DNA of 64,000 nucleotides. Source: Allotamlana fucoidanivorans. GTDB lineage: Bacteria; Bacteroidota; Bacteroidia; Flavobacteriales; Flavobacteriaceae. The translations under genes were made by a program, and so were the position numbers. Below the pieces are notes generated by a model. The model had not been told where the DNA came from, did not search any database, and was given only the letters and a program-made list of their open reading frames with translations. Shown here piece by piece: positions 33,868-42,845 of the stretch. Every line of letters starts with the position of its first letter. The first letter of the stretch is position 1. The stretch is taken from positions 1,612,001 to 1,676,000 of the forward strand of contig NZ_CP074074.1 of assembly GCF_045788535.1 (NCBI RefSeq), given 5' to 3'.

Positions 33868-34641
33868 ATGAAGTATATTCAAAGAAAAGGTGATAAGAAA
33901 GGGGTTGTTATTTTTATTCATGGTAATTCATCATCATCAAGGGTGTTTCATTTAGATGGATTTGAAGCATCTCATTGTTACTCCCAAATAGCAATAGATT
34001 TACCGGGTCATGGTGAGGCTATTAATGAAAATCAAACAGTTGAGGATTTTTCAATTTCTAGTTATAATAAATTATGCATCGATTTTATAAATAATCTCGA
34101 TGAAGATATTCTATTAGTTGGGAATTCTCTTGGAGGTCATATTGCTATTGAAATTGCAAGTCATATTAGACGTTTAAAGGGATTAGTGATATTTGGCACG
34201 CCACCAATAAAGAAACCTATTAATTTTGATGAAGCTTTTTTGCCTATTTCAGAATTACAGACCTATTTCATTGAAAATCCTTTGGAAAGCCAAATTAAAG
34301 AAACTGCCCAATTAGCGGTTTTTGATAAAGACAAAAGCTCAATCATTATTGAGGATTTTAAAGTAACCAACCCTATGGTGCGTTTAGCGGTTGCTAAAGC
34401 TATTGCAGAGGCCGCATTTCAAGATGAGTATGAAATATTTATGAATCTGAATGTTAATAAGTATATATTAGCAGGCACTCATGATCCAAGTGTTAATTTG
34501 GAATATTTAAAATACATTGCAAAGCAGTGTGACACTAATTGTGAATTAATCATCTTTGAAAAATGTGGTCATTTTATAAGCCATGAAAAACCAGATGCAT
34601 TTAATAAAGCCGTGGCCCAAATAGCTAAAGAAGTATTTTAA
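33868..34641 (+). CDS. Alpha/beta hydrolase
   Basis: The 257-residue protein has GVVIFIHGNSSSSRVF (oxyanion region), the nucleophile elbow VGNSLGGH, an acid in AGTHDPSVN and the catalytic His in EKCGHFISHEKP, a complete alpha/beta hydrolase triad without a signal peptide. It resembles esterase/lactonase-type members and its substrate is unknown. Its position between three LuxR-type regulators suggests regulated expression, possibly hydrolysis of a small signal. It converges on, and overlaps by four bases, regulator 2. Confidence 0.85.
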   Translation: MKYIQRKGDKKGVVIFIHGNSSSSRVFHLDGFEASHCYSQIAIDLPGHGEAINENQTVEDFSISSYNKLCIDFINNLDEDILLVGNSLGGHIAIEIASHIRRLKGLVIFGTPPIKKPINFDEAFLPISELQTYFIENPLESQIKETAQLAVFDKDKSSIIIEDFKVTNPMVRLAVAKAIAEAAFQDEYEIFMNLNVNKYILAGTHDPSVNLEYLKYIAKQCDTNCELIIFEKCGHFISHEKPDAFNKAVAQIAKEVF

Positions 34642-35414
34642 ATAATACCTTCCCTAATTGATGTTGTTATTAATTCGGCAGCATTTCTACAATGGGATTT
34701 CTGCAATATGTTTTTCTTGTGTTTCTGTATGGTTTGTTCTGAGATAAAAAGTATTAAGGCGATTTCTGGCGTTGTTTTTCCTTTGGCTATGAGTTTGATA
34801 ACTTCTTTTTCACGAGGTGAAAATAAATTTTGAAAACTATTTTTAACCAATTTAAATTTAGATCCAGTATCTAGGGAATAGTAAGAAGGACATTCTTGAC
34901 TGATAAAGGATATTTTGTGATCTATGGTAGGGTTTAAATGAGTTATATCTGTATGGACACAAATGGTTTGAAATACTTTGCCGTCTTCAGAAACGGATAA
35001 GGCTTTAGACTGGTGAAGTACGGTTTTGTATCCACCATTTTTGCACTTTATTCGTAATAAATAAACCGTTTTATATTTCGTTATTTCTTTTTTTGCAATT
35101 TCATTGAGTTTAAAGTTCAAAGAAGCCAGTTCTTTTTCTCTCATTTTGTTTAAATCTTCTGGGTGTACTAGATCTAGGAAAGTTTTTAATGATAGAGCAT
35201 TAGGTTCTATTCCTAAAACAGCTTTTGTGCCTTCACTTACGCATTCCAATTCAGAAATTTCAAAGTTCATAATAAGGTAATAAAAGTTTCCAGCAGCAAA
35301 GATAGAAGCCATTTGGTTTACAAGGTCGGTTATGTCCTTTCGTATGCTTGGTTTAAGAATGGTGTTCTTTTCTTTCCAAACCGCCATGAGTTTATTTATG
35401 TTTTCTTCTTGCAT
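34638..35414 (-). CDS. PAS-LuxR transcriptional regulator 2
   Basis: I chose the ATG at 35414 (MQEENINKLMAV), five bases after the stop of regulator 3; a longer frame to 35474 would overlap it. The 258-residue product has a PAS-like sensor with YLIMNFEISELECVSEGTKAVLGI and VHPEDLNKM, an IKCKNGGYKTVLHQ strand pair and ICVHTDIT. It ends in a LuxR helix-turn-helix (FSPREKEVIKLIAKGKTTPEIALILFISEQTIQKHKKN). It is closest to regulator 3, with which it forms an operon; the pair looks like a tandem duplication. Confidence 0.87.
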   Translation of the reverse strand: MQEENINKLMAVWKEKNTILKPSIRKDITDLVNQMASIFAAGNFYYLIMNFEISELECVSEGTKAVLGIEPNALSLKTFLDLVHPEDLNKMREKELASLNFKLNEIAKKEITKYKTVYLLRIKCKNGGYKTVLHQSKALSVSEDGKVFQTICVHTDITHLNPTIDHKISFISQECPSYYSLDTGSKFKLVKNSFQNLFSPREKEVIKLIAKGKTTPEIALILFISEQTIQKHKKNILQKSHCRNAAELITTSIREGII

Positions 35415-35419
35415 AAAGG

Positions 35420-36193
35420 TTATATTATACCAGCCATTAAACATTTCGCCATAAGTTCGGCAGTATTGGCACATTTGGTCTTTTTAAGAATGTTTTTTCT
35501 ATGGGTATTTACTGTATGAATAGAAATAGACAAGGCTTCTGCAATGTCTTTTGCGGTTTCCCCAATAGAAATCAATTTAATAATTTCTTTTTCTTTATTA
35601 GTTAGGATGCTATGCAGATTATATTCCATTTTATGTAACTTATTGTCGCATTCCAATCCATAATAACAAGGAAGTGTATCACTAACAAACGAAATTTGAT
35701 GGGTAATAGGCATTTTTAAATAAGTTACATCAGTATGAACCGTAATGCAATTTTGAATCATTCCGTCATTAGAAAGGTGCAATGCTCTAGTTTGTTGAAG
35801 AATAGTTCGGTATCCTCCCTTTTTATGTCTTAATCGGAGTAAGTACATAACTTTATAATTTACTATATCGTGGGGAACGATGTTTTCATAAAAGAAGCGA
35901 GCAGCTAACTCTTCTTTTGAATGCATTTTAGCTAAATCTTCAGGATGCATAAGTTCAAATAGGGTGTTTAGTGAAACATTTGAAGCAGGTATGCCTAATA
36001 CGTCTTGTGTGCCCTTGTGAGTAAAATCTATGTCTAAAGTTTGAAAATTGAAGATATAGTAATAATAGGAACCAATTGCAAATAAAGATCCAATTTGGTC
36101 AATAGCATCTAGAAAGATCTCCTTTTTTTCTGGGAGTAAAGGTTGATTATTTTTCCAAAGATTTAAAACGTGAGCAACTTGTTTTTCCTTCAT
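35420..36193 (-). CDS. PAS-LuxR transcriptional regulator 3
   Basis: The start at 36193 (MKEKQVAHVL) fits the paralogue alignment; a longer frame adds 17 hydrophobic residues with no counterpart. The 257-residue protein repeats regulator 2: YYIFNFQTLDIDFTHKGTQDVLGI, MHPEDLAKM, LRHKKGGYRTILQQTRAL, ITVHTDVTYL, and a C-terminal LuxR domain (LTNKEKEIIKLISIGETAKDIAEALSISIHTVNTHRKN). It is first in the two-gene operon. The palindrome at 36358-36377 lies 165 bases upstream, between it and short RNA copy 2. Confidence 0.87.
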   Translation of the reverse strand: MKEKQVAHVLNLWKNNQPLLPEKKEIFLDAIDQIGSLFAIGSYYYYIFNFQTLDIDFTHKGTQDVLGIPASNVSLNTLFELMHPEDLAKMHSKEELAARFFYENIVPHDIVNYKVMYLLRLRHKKGGYRTILQQTRALHLSNDGMIQNCITVHTDVTYLKMPITHQISFVSDTLPCYYGLECDNKLHKMEYNLHSILTNKEKEIIKLISIGETAKDIAEALSISIHTVNTHRKNILKKTKCANTAELMAKCLMAGII

Positions 36194-36357
36194 AAAATAT
36201 ATTTGAATAGCAATTTCAACTAAAAATAGGTAAAAGGCATTCAAAAGTCAAAATAGTTAAGACGATAAGATTGTTTTTTTGATGATTGCAAGCAATAAAA
36301 AAGTCTAGCTTGTTAAAATCTCTTTTAAGGACTCTTTTTTTCGATGATTTGAAACAG

Positions 36358-36406
36358 AATACCCCAAATTAGGTATTGTAAACTTATCTGTCACATGCTA
36401 ACTTTA
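36358..36406 (+). promoter_or_regulatory. Palindromic operator plus promoter of conserved short RNA 2
   Basis: AATACC-CCAAATTA-GGTATT (36358-36377) shares the CAAATT core and outer arms with the site at 33723. The core is again exactly 38 bases before TTTAC (36403), within -7-like TAACTTTA (36399-36406). Position and sequence conservation in otherwise unlike DNA support a functional site. Confidence 0.55.
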
Positions 36407-36475
36407 CAATGCTATTAATTAGTTCTTAGGGAGAATTAGAAATTGTGCCTGTGCTGTATAGCGTGGGCACTTTTT
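36407..36475 (+). ncRNA. Candidate small RNA or attenuated leader, copy 2
   Basis: Shares 28 identical bases (36411-36438) with copy 1. The terminator is GTGCCTGTGC-TGTATA-GCGTGGGCAC, a 10-pair stem with G-U pairs, plus five T residues (36471-36475). Its sequence is unrelated to the copy 1 terminator, so the structure and not the sequence is conserved. No start codon with a meaningful frame follows within the unit. Confidence 0.55.
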
Positions 36476-36512
36476 AATCATCTATTTTACTAAAAGTATG
36501 TACTTTTTATAA

Positions 36513-36531
36513 CATACTCAAATGGAATGTT
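36513..36531. promoter_or_regulatory. Degenerate third copy of the palindromic site
   Basis: CATACTCAAATGGAATGTT matches the 33723 palindrome at 15 of 19 positions. The promoter spacing seen at the two better sites is not reproduced here, so it may be a weak or auxiliary site. The surrounding 36476-36674 holds no gene. Confidence 0.25.
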
Positions 36532-36674
36532 GGTTGTGTAAAGATCAACTATAGCATATCCAATTAGAGATTTTCCTTATTAATGAGTTTTTAGTAGCAA
36601 TCCCTTCCTATAAGTAATAGCTAACCTCAAACCTGTATTTTACTTGGTGAATATCACTATGGTTTTAGGTCACA

Positions 36675-36682
36675 TAAATTTG
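36675..36682 (+). promoter_or_regulatory. Promoter of the type IX cargo-like gene
   Basis: TAAATTTG is an exact -7 match 28 bases before the ATG. The following GCATAGCTATTAA resembles the start region of the two short RNAs (GCTATTAA). No -33 TTG is seen, which suggests activator dependence. Confidence 0.5.
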
Positions 36683-36709
36683 CATAGCTATTAACAAACA
36701 CCAACTATT

Positions 36710-39607
36710 ATGAAAAATTTTTACTTTTTATTTGTTATTGTATTAACCTCCTCAATAGTTTTTTCGCAAACGTTATTGGAAGAGAATTTTGATTATGGCA
36801 CAACTTCCACAGATTTACTTGTATCTGGATTTAATTGGAGTGAACATAGCCCGGGCCCTCCTAATGTTGCTTATAATCATGATATGGGTTTGTCAATGGG
36901 GAGCTATCCATCTTCAGGGCTTGGTGGTAGTGCCGAAATAAGCAATGGTGCCAATGGGCAAGCCGTAAACAGGTCGTTTGCCACTGTAACTACTGGTACC
37001 GTTTATATGAGCGCTTTGGTCAATTTAGATACCAATGTTTTAGAAGCAGGTGCTGGTGGCAGTTTTTTTATGAGTTTAAATAGTTCAAGCGATATACGTG
37101 CCAGAGTTTTTGTGAAAGAAGATGATGGTGATAATACAAAAATTAATTTTGGAATTATTTCACAAGGCACAAATGCTCAGATTGAATGGGGAACAACAGT
37201 ATATTCAAAGAACACAACCTATCTCATGATAGCGGCCTATATTATTTCTTCAGGAACATCAAAATTATACGTGCTAAACAGTCCTGTTGCAAGCGAACCA
37301 ATAACGGCTGAAGCATCTCAAGCTTTTGCTGGGGTTGTCTCAATTTCATCTGTAGCGATTCGTCAGCGCTCCAATGGGCCATCTGGTTTTATAGATGGTA
37401 TTAGGGTAGCAACAAGTTGGGAAGATATAATGAATGCAATGCCTTCGGTGGCATTAACGGATGCTCCTGCCAGTGGGTCGACGCTTTCGGCGGATCCTGA
37501 ATTACCAAATAACAACCCAACTGTAGGTTTTGAAGCAACTAATTTTAACTTGTCCAATGATGCTGGAGGCGGTACAGGTAGTGGTGGTGATGGTTTTATT
37601 AAATGGAATGTAGAAGATTTAAGTAATAATCAAATAGTGACTAGTGGTACTATATTTGCTGTTGATGAGGGTGTTGAACAGGATGTAAATGGTTTAGAGG
37701 CAGGAAAAAGTTATATAGTAACAGGTTGGTTGGTTGACAATTCAGGAGTAGCTATAACTCCTGAAGCAAATTATACTATTACCGTTAATATTGGTGCTTA
37801 TGAAACTGTTAATGATTTAGCTACACTTAGGGTCAGCCCCATGGGAACTTTTGAAGCTTATAAATATTATATAGTTTCTGGGGCAGTTACAAATACCTAT
37901 TCTAGGGGTTCTGTATATCAAAATCAGCAATATTTTCAAGATGATACCGCTGGTATATTGGTTTATGATGAAAATGGTGAAATTGACGAATATGGAACAG
38001 GCGATGTGCTTACCAATATTAAAGGGCATTTAGAAGAGGTAAACGGCATTTTAAGATTTATCCCTACTGAAGCAGCATGGGAAACTCCTACTATGAATTT
38101 TCCAATAGTTCCCGAAGTTATTACGACTCAAGAAATAAGAGATAATTTAGAAGATTATGAATCAGAATTGGTCATGGTTGAGAATGCCACATTTCAATCT
38201 TCAGGTACATTTAGTGCTAGTAGTTTTTATAGTATAAATGATGGTAGCGGCAGTAATTTTCCATTTAGGACCTTGTTTCCAGAAGCCGATTATATTGGTG
38301 CTACTATTCCTAGTACGGCAGACTTGGTAGGGATTGTGATTCCATTAAATAATAATCCAGATATCACTTCTAGAAGCTCTCTGGATATTTTAGACCCTAG
38401 TAGAGCAAAGCTTATTGTGGAAGGCGTACCAAATGGAAGTGTTTTAGAAAATATGGATCCTGGCACAGCTGCAAATGCTGCGCTGGTTTTTGATGTAGCC
38501 AATTTCATAATGTCTTCTGATAATAATGGTTGTACAGGTACTGGAGGTGATGGTTTTATTAGATGGTGGCTTACGGATGCAAGTGATGATAGTCCAGTAA
38601 ATAGTGGCTGTGCTTTTGATACAGGTATAGATACTTTTTTACCTGGGATGCTTCCGGGTAATGCCTATAAATATGTCGCGCAACTAGTAGATAATTTAGG
38701 TGATCCATGGTCTCCAGCTGCAACTTACTCCGTTATTGTAAGTGTAGGGTCTTATATCGATGTTGCAGATATATTAGCACTTAGGAATCAATCTGTCGAT
38801 CCAGGAATGTACTATCGGGTAACTGGCCAAGTAACCTCTACCTATTATAATTTTGATGATAATAACAACTTGCATTTTTTTCAAGATGATAGTGCAGGTA
38901 TTGTGGTTAGTGACGAAAATGGTTTTTTAGATCCTTATGTTGATGGTGATGTTTTGGAAAATATTAGGGGCTATTTAAAGCATGGTGATAATGGTGAATT
39001 AATTTTAGAAACAAGTCAAGTTCCTTATGGAAATGCCCTATCAAATGCACCTAGAACGCCAGAGACCATTACTATACAACAGTTAAAAGCCGCCAATTTT
39101 TCGGATTATGAATCTGAATTAATCATGATAGAAAATGCCAGTTTTGGCGAATCTGGACAGTTTGCTTTAAATAATACGTATACCATAAGCGACAGTAGTG
39201 GTGGTGGTACTTTAGAGTTTTTGGCAGATTTTCCGTTTGCGGATTATATCATTATTCCTACCGATATTCCTAGTACGCCAAAAGACTTGGTTGTTTTGGT
39301 TCGTAATAATAATGAGAGTATGACAGTTACTGCAAGGAATTTAGAAGATTTATCCTTGAATGTTGGAGAATATAACAAAGATTTCATTAAAATATATCCT
39401 AATCCAACATCCTTAGGTTATATCAATATTGAAAATACGGATCAATCTAGGTTAGAGATTTCTGTTTTCGACTTGTTAGGAAAAGCTATGATGAGCAAAT
39501 CTCTAATAGATGGGAAACTTGATATTTCTGGTTTAAAATCAGGTGTTTATTTGTTGAAAATATCTAAAGAAGAAAACACGGAAATTAAAAAGCTAGTAAT
39601 AAAATAA
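36710..39607 (+). CDS. Large secreted protein with duplicated region and type IX C-terminal sorting domain
   Basis: The 965-residue protein has a signal peptide (ending VFSQ). An N-terminal LamG/choice-of-anchor-like region follows (about residues 20-235). Two tandem copies of a roughly 320-residue unit come next; each starts with a Ser-Asn-rich strand region (FNLSNDAGGG...GGDGFIKW and FIMSSDNNG...GGDGFIRW), passes through a 'YETVNDLATLR / YIDVADILALR' segment and ends in a DUF5689/OB-like fold (YYIVSGAVTNTY / YYRVTGQVTSTY). The C-terminal 75 residues (IKIYPNPTS...GVYLLKI...KLVIK) form a type A sorting tail processed by PorU. Function unknown; surface or released. Confidence 0.8.
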   Translation: MKNFYFLFVIVLTSSIVFSQTLLEENFDYGTTSTDLLVSGFNWSEHSPGPPNVAYNHDMGLSMGSYPSSGLGGSAEISNGANGQAVNRSFATVTTGTVYMSALVNLDTNVLEAGAGGSFFMSLNSSSDIRARVFVKEDDGDNTKINFGIISQGTNAQIEWGTTVYSKNTTYLMIAAYIISSGTSKLYVLNSPVASEPITAEASQAFAGVVSISSVAIRQRSNGPSGFIDGIRVATSWEDIMNAMPSVALTDAPASGSTLSADPELPNNNPTVGFEATNFNLSNDAGGGTGSGGDGFIKWNVEDLSNNQIVTSGTIFAVDEGVEQDVNGLEAGKSYIVTGWLVDNSGVAITPEANYTITVNIGAYETVNDLATLRVSPMGTFEAYKYYIVSGAVTNTYSRGSVYQNQQYFQDDTAGILVYDENGEIDEYGTGDVLTNIKGHLEEVNGILRFIPTEAAWETPTMNFPIVPEVITTQEIRDNLEDYESELVMVENATFQSSGTFSASSFYSINDGSGSNFPFRTLFPEADYIGATIPSTADLVGIVIPLNNNPDITSRSSLDILDPSRAKLIVEGVPNGSVLENMDPGTAANAALVFDVANFIMSSDNNGCTGTGGDGFIRWWLTDASDDSPVNSGCAFDTGIDTFLPGMLPGNAYKYVAQLVDNLGDPWSPAATYSVIVSVGSYIDVADILALRNQSVDPGMYYRVTGQVTSTYYNFDDNNNLHFFQDDSAGIVVSDENGFLDPYVDGDVLENIRGYLKHGDNGELILETSQVPYGNALSNAPRTPETITIQQLKAANFSDYESELIMIENASFGESGQFALNNTYTISDSSGGGTLEFLADFPFADYIIIPTDIPSTPKDLVVLVRNNNESMTVTARNLEDLSLNVGEYNKDFIKIYPNPTSLGYINIENTDQSRLEISVFDLLGKAMMSKSLIDGKLDISGLKSGVYLLKISKEENTEIKKLVIK

Positions 39608-39691
39608 TTAGTTAAAATGAAGAAGACATTAAATTAAAAAAAGGAACATTAGCTATTAAATTGTAATTAAATATAACAATAGTTTTAGGAA

Positions 39692-39721
39692 AAGTATCTG
39701 TTCTACGTAGAACAGATACTT
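39692..39721. terminator. Perfect 30-base palindrome between convergent genes, likely bidirectional terminator
   Basis: AAGTATCTGTTCTAC is followed immediately by its exact reverse complement GTAGAACAGATACTT, with A/T-rich flanks on both sides. It lies between the type IX cargo-like gene and murF, which converge. It could also be a protein-binding palindrome. Confidence 0.6.
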
Positions 39722-39735
39722 AGTCTTTTATAATG

Positions 39736-41010
39736 TTATAGAAGCTCTAAAATCCTTTCCAAAGCCATACCTCTAGAGCCTTTAATTAATAACGTTTTGT
39801 TTTTAATTTCTGACAAATTAAATGCCATTTTAAAATCTTCAAACGATTTAAATTTAAATGCTTTAGAACTATTTAAGTTAGTCTCGAGAAAGTTTTCACC
39901 AACAAAAATGATTTGATCAATATTTAGAGAAATAGCCAAATCAACCATATTTTGATGTTCTGTTTTGGCATCGTTGCCAAGCTCAAACATATCGCCAAGA
40001 ATTGCTATTTTTTCGCCTTTCAAGTTTTTTAAATTATGTAATGCTGCTCGCATGCTTGTTGGGTTGGCATTATAGGCATCAAGAATGATTTTTATATTGC
40101 CTTGGTTTATAATCTGAGAGCGGTTATTGGTAGGGGTGTATGCTTCAATGGCAGATTTGATATGAATAGCATCTACCTTAAAATAGTGCCCAATAGCTAT
40201 GGCTGCTGCAATATTGTTATAATTATAATCGCCTATTAAATGACTTTCAATAGGTAGTGATTTGTATTGGCATGTTACAAAGGGTTGTGCACTTACAAAT
40301 TTTATGGATACATCAGAGTCATGCGCATTAAATACAAAACGATTGGTATTTAATGTTTTTTCTAATTGAATAGGATCGGTGCCGTTTACAAATATGGTTT
40401 TGTTATTTTTAATGAGGTAATCATACATTTCACTTTTACCTTTAATAACCCCCTCAACGCCACCAAAACCTTCAAGATGGGCTTTTCCAAAGTTGGTGAT
40501 GTAGCCGTAATCAGGTTGAGCGATGTTACATAAAAAAGCAATCTCTTTTAAGTGATTGGCACCCATTTCAACAATGCCTATTTCGGTATCTGCATTCATT
40601 GAAAGGAGCGTTAATGGCACACCAATATGATTGTTTAAATTGCCAATTGTGGCAGTAGTTTTAAATTTTTGAGATAATACGGTGTTAATAAGTTCTTTGG
40701 TGGTGGTTTTGCCGTTACTTCCAGTAAGTGCAATGATAGGTACTTTTAAAAAGTTTCTATGAAATGAAGCTAACTGCTGTAGCGTTTCTAAAACATCTTC
40801 AACTAAAATAGTGTTTTCAGAAAGGTTATAAGCGTCTTCATCAACAACAGCATACCGAGCGCCCGATTTTAAGGCCTGTTCAGCGTATGAATTGCCATTA
40901 AAGTTTTCCCCTTTAAGGGCAAAAAACATAGCATTTTGTTTAATTTTTCTAGTATCGGTACAGGCACCGTGACTTGTTAAAAAGAGGCGGTGAAGTTGTT
41001 GTATATTCAA
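39736..41010 (-). CDS. murF: UDP-N-acetylmuramoyl-tripeptide:D-alanyl-D-alanine ligase
   Basis: The 424-residue Mur ligase has an N-terminal UDP-binding domain (DTRKIKQNAMFFALKGENFNG). The ATP loop is IALTGSNGKTTTKELI, with GNLNNHIGVPLTLL, VEMGANHLKEI and NFGKAHLEGFGG in the central domain; the C-terminal domain follows with LDAYNANPTSM and ILGDMFELG. It completes the UDP-MurNAc-pentapeptide in the cytosol. The position directly downstream of gldJ is typical for flavobacteria. A terminator between the two suggests at least partly separate transcription. Confidence 0.96.
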   Translation of the reverse strand: MNIQQLHRLFLTSHGACTDTRKIKQNAMFFALKGENFNGNSYAEQALKSGARYAVVDEDAYNLSENTILVEDVLETLQQLASFHRNFLKVPIIALTGSNGKTTTKELINTVLSQKFKTTATIGNLNNHIGVPLTLLSMNADTEIGIVEMGANHLKEIAFLCNIAQPDYGYITNFGKAHLEGFGGVEGVIKGKSEMYDYLIKNNKTIFVNGTDPIQLEKTLNTNRFVFNAHDSDVSIKFVSAQPFVTCQYKSLPIESHLIGDYNYNNIAAAIAIGHYFKVDAIHIKSAIEAYTPTNNRSQIINQGNIKIILDAYNANPTSMRAALHNLKNLKGEKIAILGDMFELGNDAKTEHQNMVDLAISLNIDQIIFVGENFLETNLNSSKAFKFKSFEDFKMAFNLSEIKNKTLLIKGSRGMALERILELL

Positions 41011-41032
41011 AGGTGGTATTTTTAAAATAAAG

Positions 41033-41067
41033 GTATAAAAAAAGTCCTAACAATAAGTTAGGACTTT
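41033..41067 (-). terminator. Terminator of gldJ
   Basis: AAAGTCCTAAC and GTTAGGACTTT (41041-41067) form an 11-pair stem with a five-base loop. On the minus strand it is followed by a run of seven T residues. Confidence 0.75.
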
Positions 41068-41086
41068 ATGTGTTTTAGAAAAATGA

Positions 41087-42781
41087 TTAGTTTTTCTTTT
41101 TGTTTTTGTATTTGCTTTTTGAACCTACTCTAGACATAGCACATCTAAATCCTATATAATCTGTGGCCATATCTTGAGGGAAGTAACGTCTTTGAGCTGG
41201 GTCTAACCAATACTCTCTGTCTTTCCAAGAACCACCTTTGTAAACACGTACTTCATCATTTATTAAAGAGGTTCTGTTGTTTCCTTTGTCATACTCTCTT
41301 ATAATATTTCCTAAAGAATCCCTTGTGATTCTGTGTTTTGGAGAGTTGTACATCTTTCTTGTTTCAGCTTCGGCAGATTTATCTCCATCTTCCTCATCAT
41401 TAAAACTTTCATAATAGCGTGATGAACGTTTATCACCATCTCTAAAATTAATGTGGTTACTTCTATCAAAGTTGGTTCTTAAATAAGTTTCATTTTCGTC
41501 CACAGGAACTTGTAATATTTCACCTGGTAAATCTCTGGCAACTAATTTTCCGTTTGATAAGGTGTCATAAACAATTTCATCAGCCGTAACAACTTTTACA
41601 GTGCCATCTTCATTTAGGGCATTTTTGGTATAAACGTTTCCTCTGTAATAATTGAAATCATTAAAGTCATCATCTACTATAGGTCTGTATACATCAGCTA
41701 CCCATTCAGCAACATTACCTGCCATGTCATATAATCCAAAATCATTTGGTTCGTATGATTTTACAGCATTGGTAATATCGGCACCATCATCAGACCATCC
41801 TGCAATTCCGCCGTAATCTCCTTTTCCTTGCTTAAAGTTAGCTAATTGATCACCACGTATTTTGCGTTTTCCAGAACGTGTATATTGTCCATCCCATGGA
41901 TATTTTTTACGTCCACGGTATAAGTTATAGCTTCTAATTTCTGTTAACCCTAAGGCGGCATATTCCCATTCTGTTTCTGTAGGAAGTCTGTATTTTGGTG
42001 AAATAATACCCGTTTCACGAGTAGCGTAGATGCCTGTTTCATTGCCGTCTGCATCTGTTCTTACATTTCTTCTACCTCTAACATCACCATTAATGATTTC
42101 CTCATTTCCTCCGTAGGTAAGTGTAGGGGCATTAATATAAGTGTCTGTACTGAAGGTTTGCTCAGAATTTACATCGGTAATTTTGGCATCGCGTTTCAAA
42201 TATCCTGCTTTTTCAAGGTTGTGTTCATTAACACGGTCTGAACGCCAATTAGCAAATTCAACTGCTTGAATCCAGCTTACACCAACCACAGGATACTCAC
42301 CGTAGCCAGGATGACGCAAGTAATTGTTGGTCATAACTTCATTAAAACCAAGACGGTTTCTCCATACCAATGTATCTGGTAGGGCACCCGTATAAATAGC
42401 TCTAAAATTATCTTCAGAGGGCGGATATACACGTTTTAACCAGTCCAAGTATTCCATATACATAGCATTGGTAACTTCTGTTTCATCCATGTAAAAGGAT
42501 TGTACGTGTTGCTGACTTGGGGAGTTATTCCAATCATGCATCACATCATCTTGAACTCTACCTTTGGTGAATGTTCCACCTTCTATAAACACTAATCCAG
42601 GAGATGTTTCTTGTTCCTTGAAGTTTGTGTTATATTGAAACCCTCCTTCGCGAGAGTTAATTTGCCATCCGGTAGCTCTGGAACTGTTCTTTGAACTAGA
42701 GGACTTTTTACAACTAGTTGAAGCAACAGTAAGTGCTAAAACTAATAAGACCTTTAATGATACTACTTTTTTCATATCCAT
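41087..42781 (-). CDS. gldJ: Gliding motility lipoprotein GldJ
   Basis: The 564-residue lipoprotein (lipobox near ASTSC, Cys about 24) has an FGE-sulfatase-like domain, as known for GldJ and GldK. Motifs include GLVFIEGGTFTKGR, DETEVTNAMYMEYLDW, GVSWIQAVEFANWRSDRV, YRLPTETEWEYAALG, FGLYDMAGNVAEWVADVY and YKGGSWKDREYWLDPAQRR. The catalytic cysteines of true formylglycine-generating enzymes are not evident, consistent with a structural role. GldJ stabilises GldK and the type IX/gliding apparatus at the outer membrane. It is divergent from porU. Confidence 0.95.
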   Translation of the reverse strand: MDMKKVVSLKVLLVLALTVASTSCKKSSSSKNSSRATGWQINSREGGFQYNTNFKEQETSPGLVFIEGGTFTKGRVQDDVMHDWNNSPSQQHVQSFYMDETEVTNAMYMEYLDWLKRVYPPSEDNFRAIYTGALPDTLVWRNRLGFNEVMTNNYLRHPGYGEYPVVGVSWIQAVEFANWRSDRVNEHNLEKAGYLKRDAKITDVNSEQTFSTDTYINAPTLTYGGNEEIINGDVRGRRNVRTDADGNETGIYATRETGIISPKYRLPTETEWEYAALGLTEIRSYNLYRGRKKYPWDGQYTRSGKRKIRGDQLANFKQGKGDYGGIAGWSDDGADITNAVKSYEPNDFGLYDMAGNVAEWVADVYRPIVDDDFNDFNYYRGNVYTKNALNEDGTVKVVTADEIVYDTLSNGKLVARDLPGEILQVPVDENETYLRTNFDRSNHINFRDGDKRSSRYYESFNDEEDGDKSAEAETRKMYNSPKHRITRDSLGNIIREYDKGNNRTSLINDEVRVYKGGSWKDREYWLDPAQRRYFPQDMATDYIGFRCAMSRVGSKSKYKNKKKN

Positions 42782-42814
42782 ACTTTTAAGTAAGCTAATA
42801 ATAATTTTGGTGCT

Positions 42815-42845
42815 GCAATATAAGAATTAAACCGAATAACGCAAG
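42815..42845 (-). promoter_or_regulatory. Candidate promoter of gldJ
   Basis: The minus strand reads CTTG (42845-42842), a 19-base spacer, then TATATTGC (42822-42815), a near match to the -7 element at normal spacing, about 33 bases before the ATG. Confidence 0.45.

Noticed and set aside
34638..35474. Longer start for PAS-LuxR regulator 2
   Set aside because: It would overlap the upstream regulator by 55 bases, while the ATG at 35414 sits at ideal spacing and fits the paralogue alignment.
36491..36510. AAAAGTA-TG-TACTTTT inverted repeat
   Set aside because: Seven A/T-rich pairs with a two-base loop are common by chance in this low-G+C sequence and no gene ends here.
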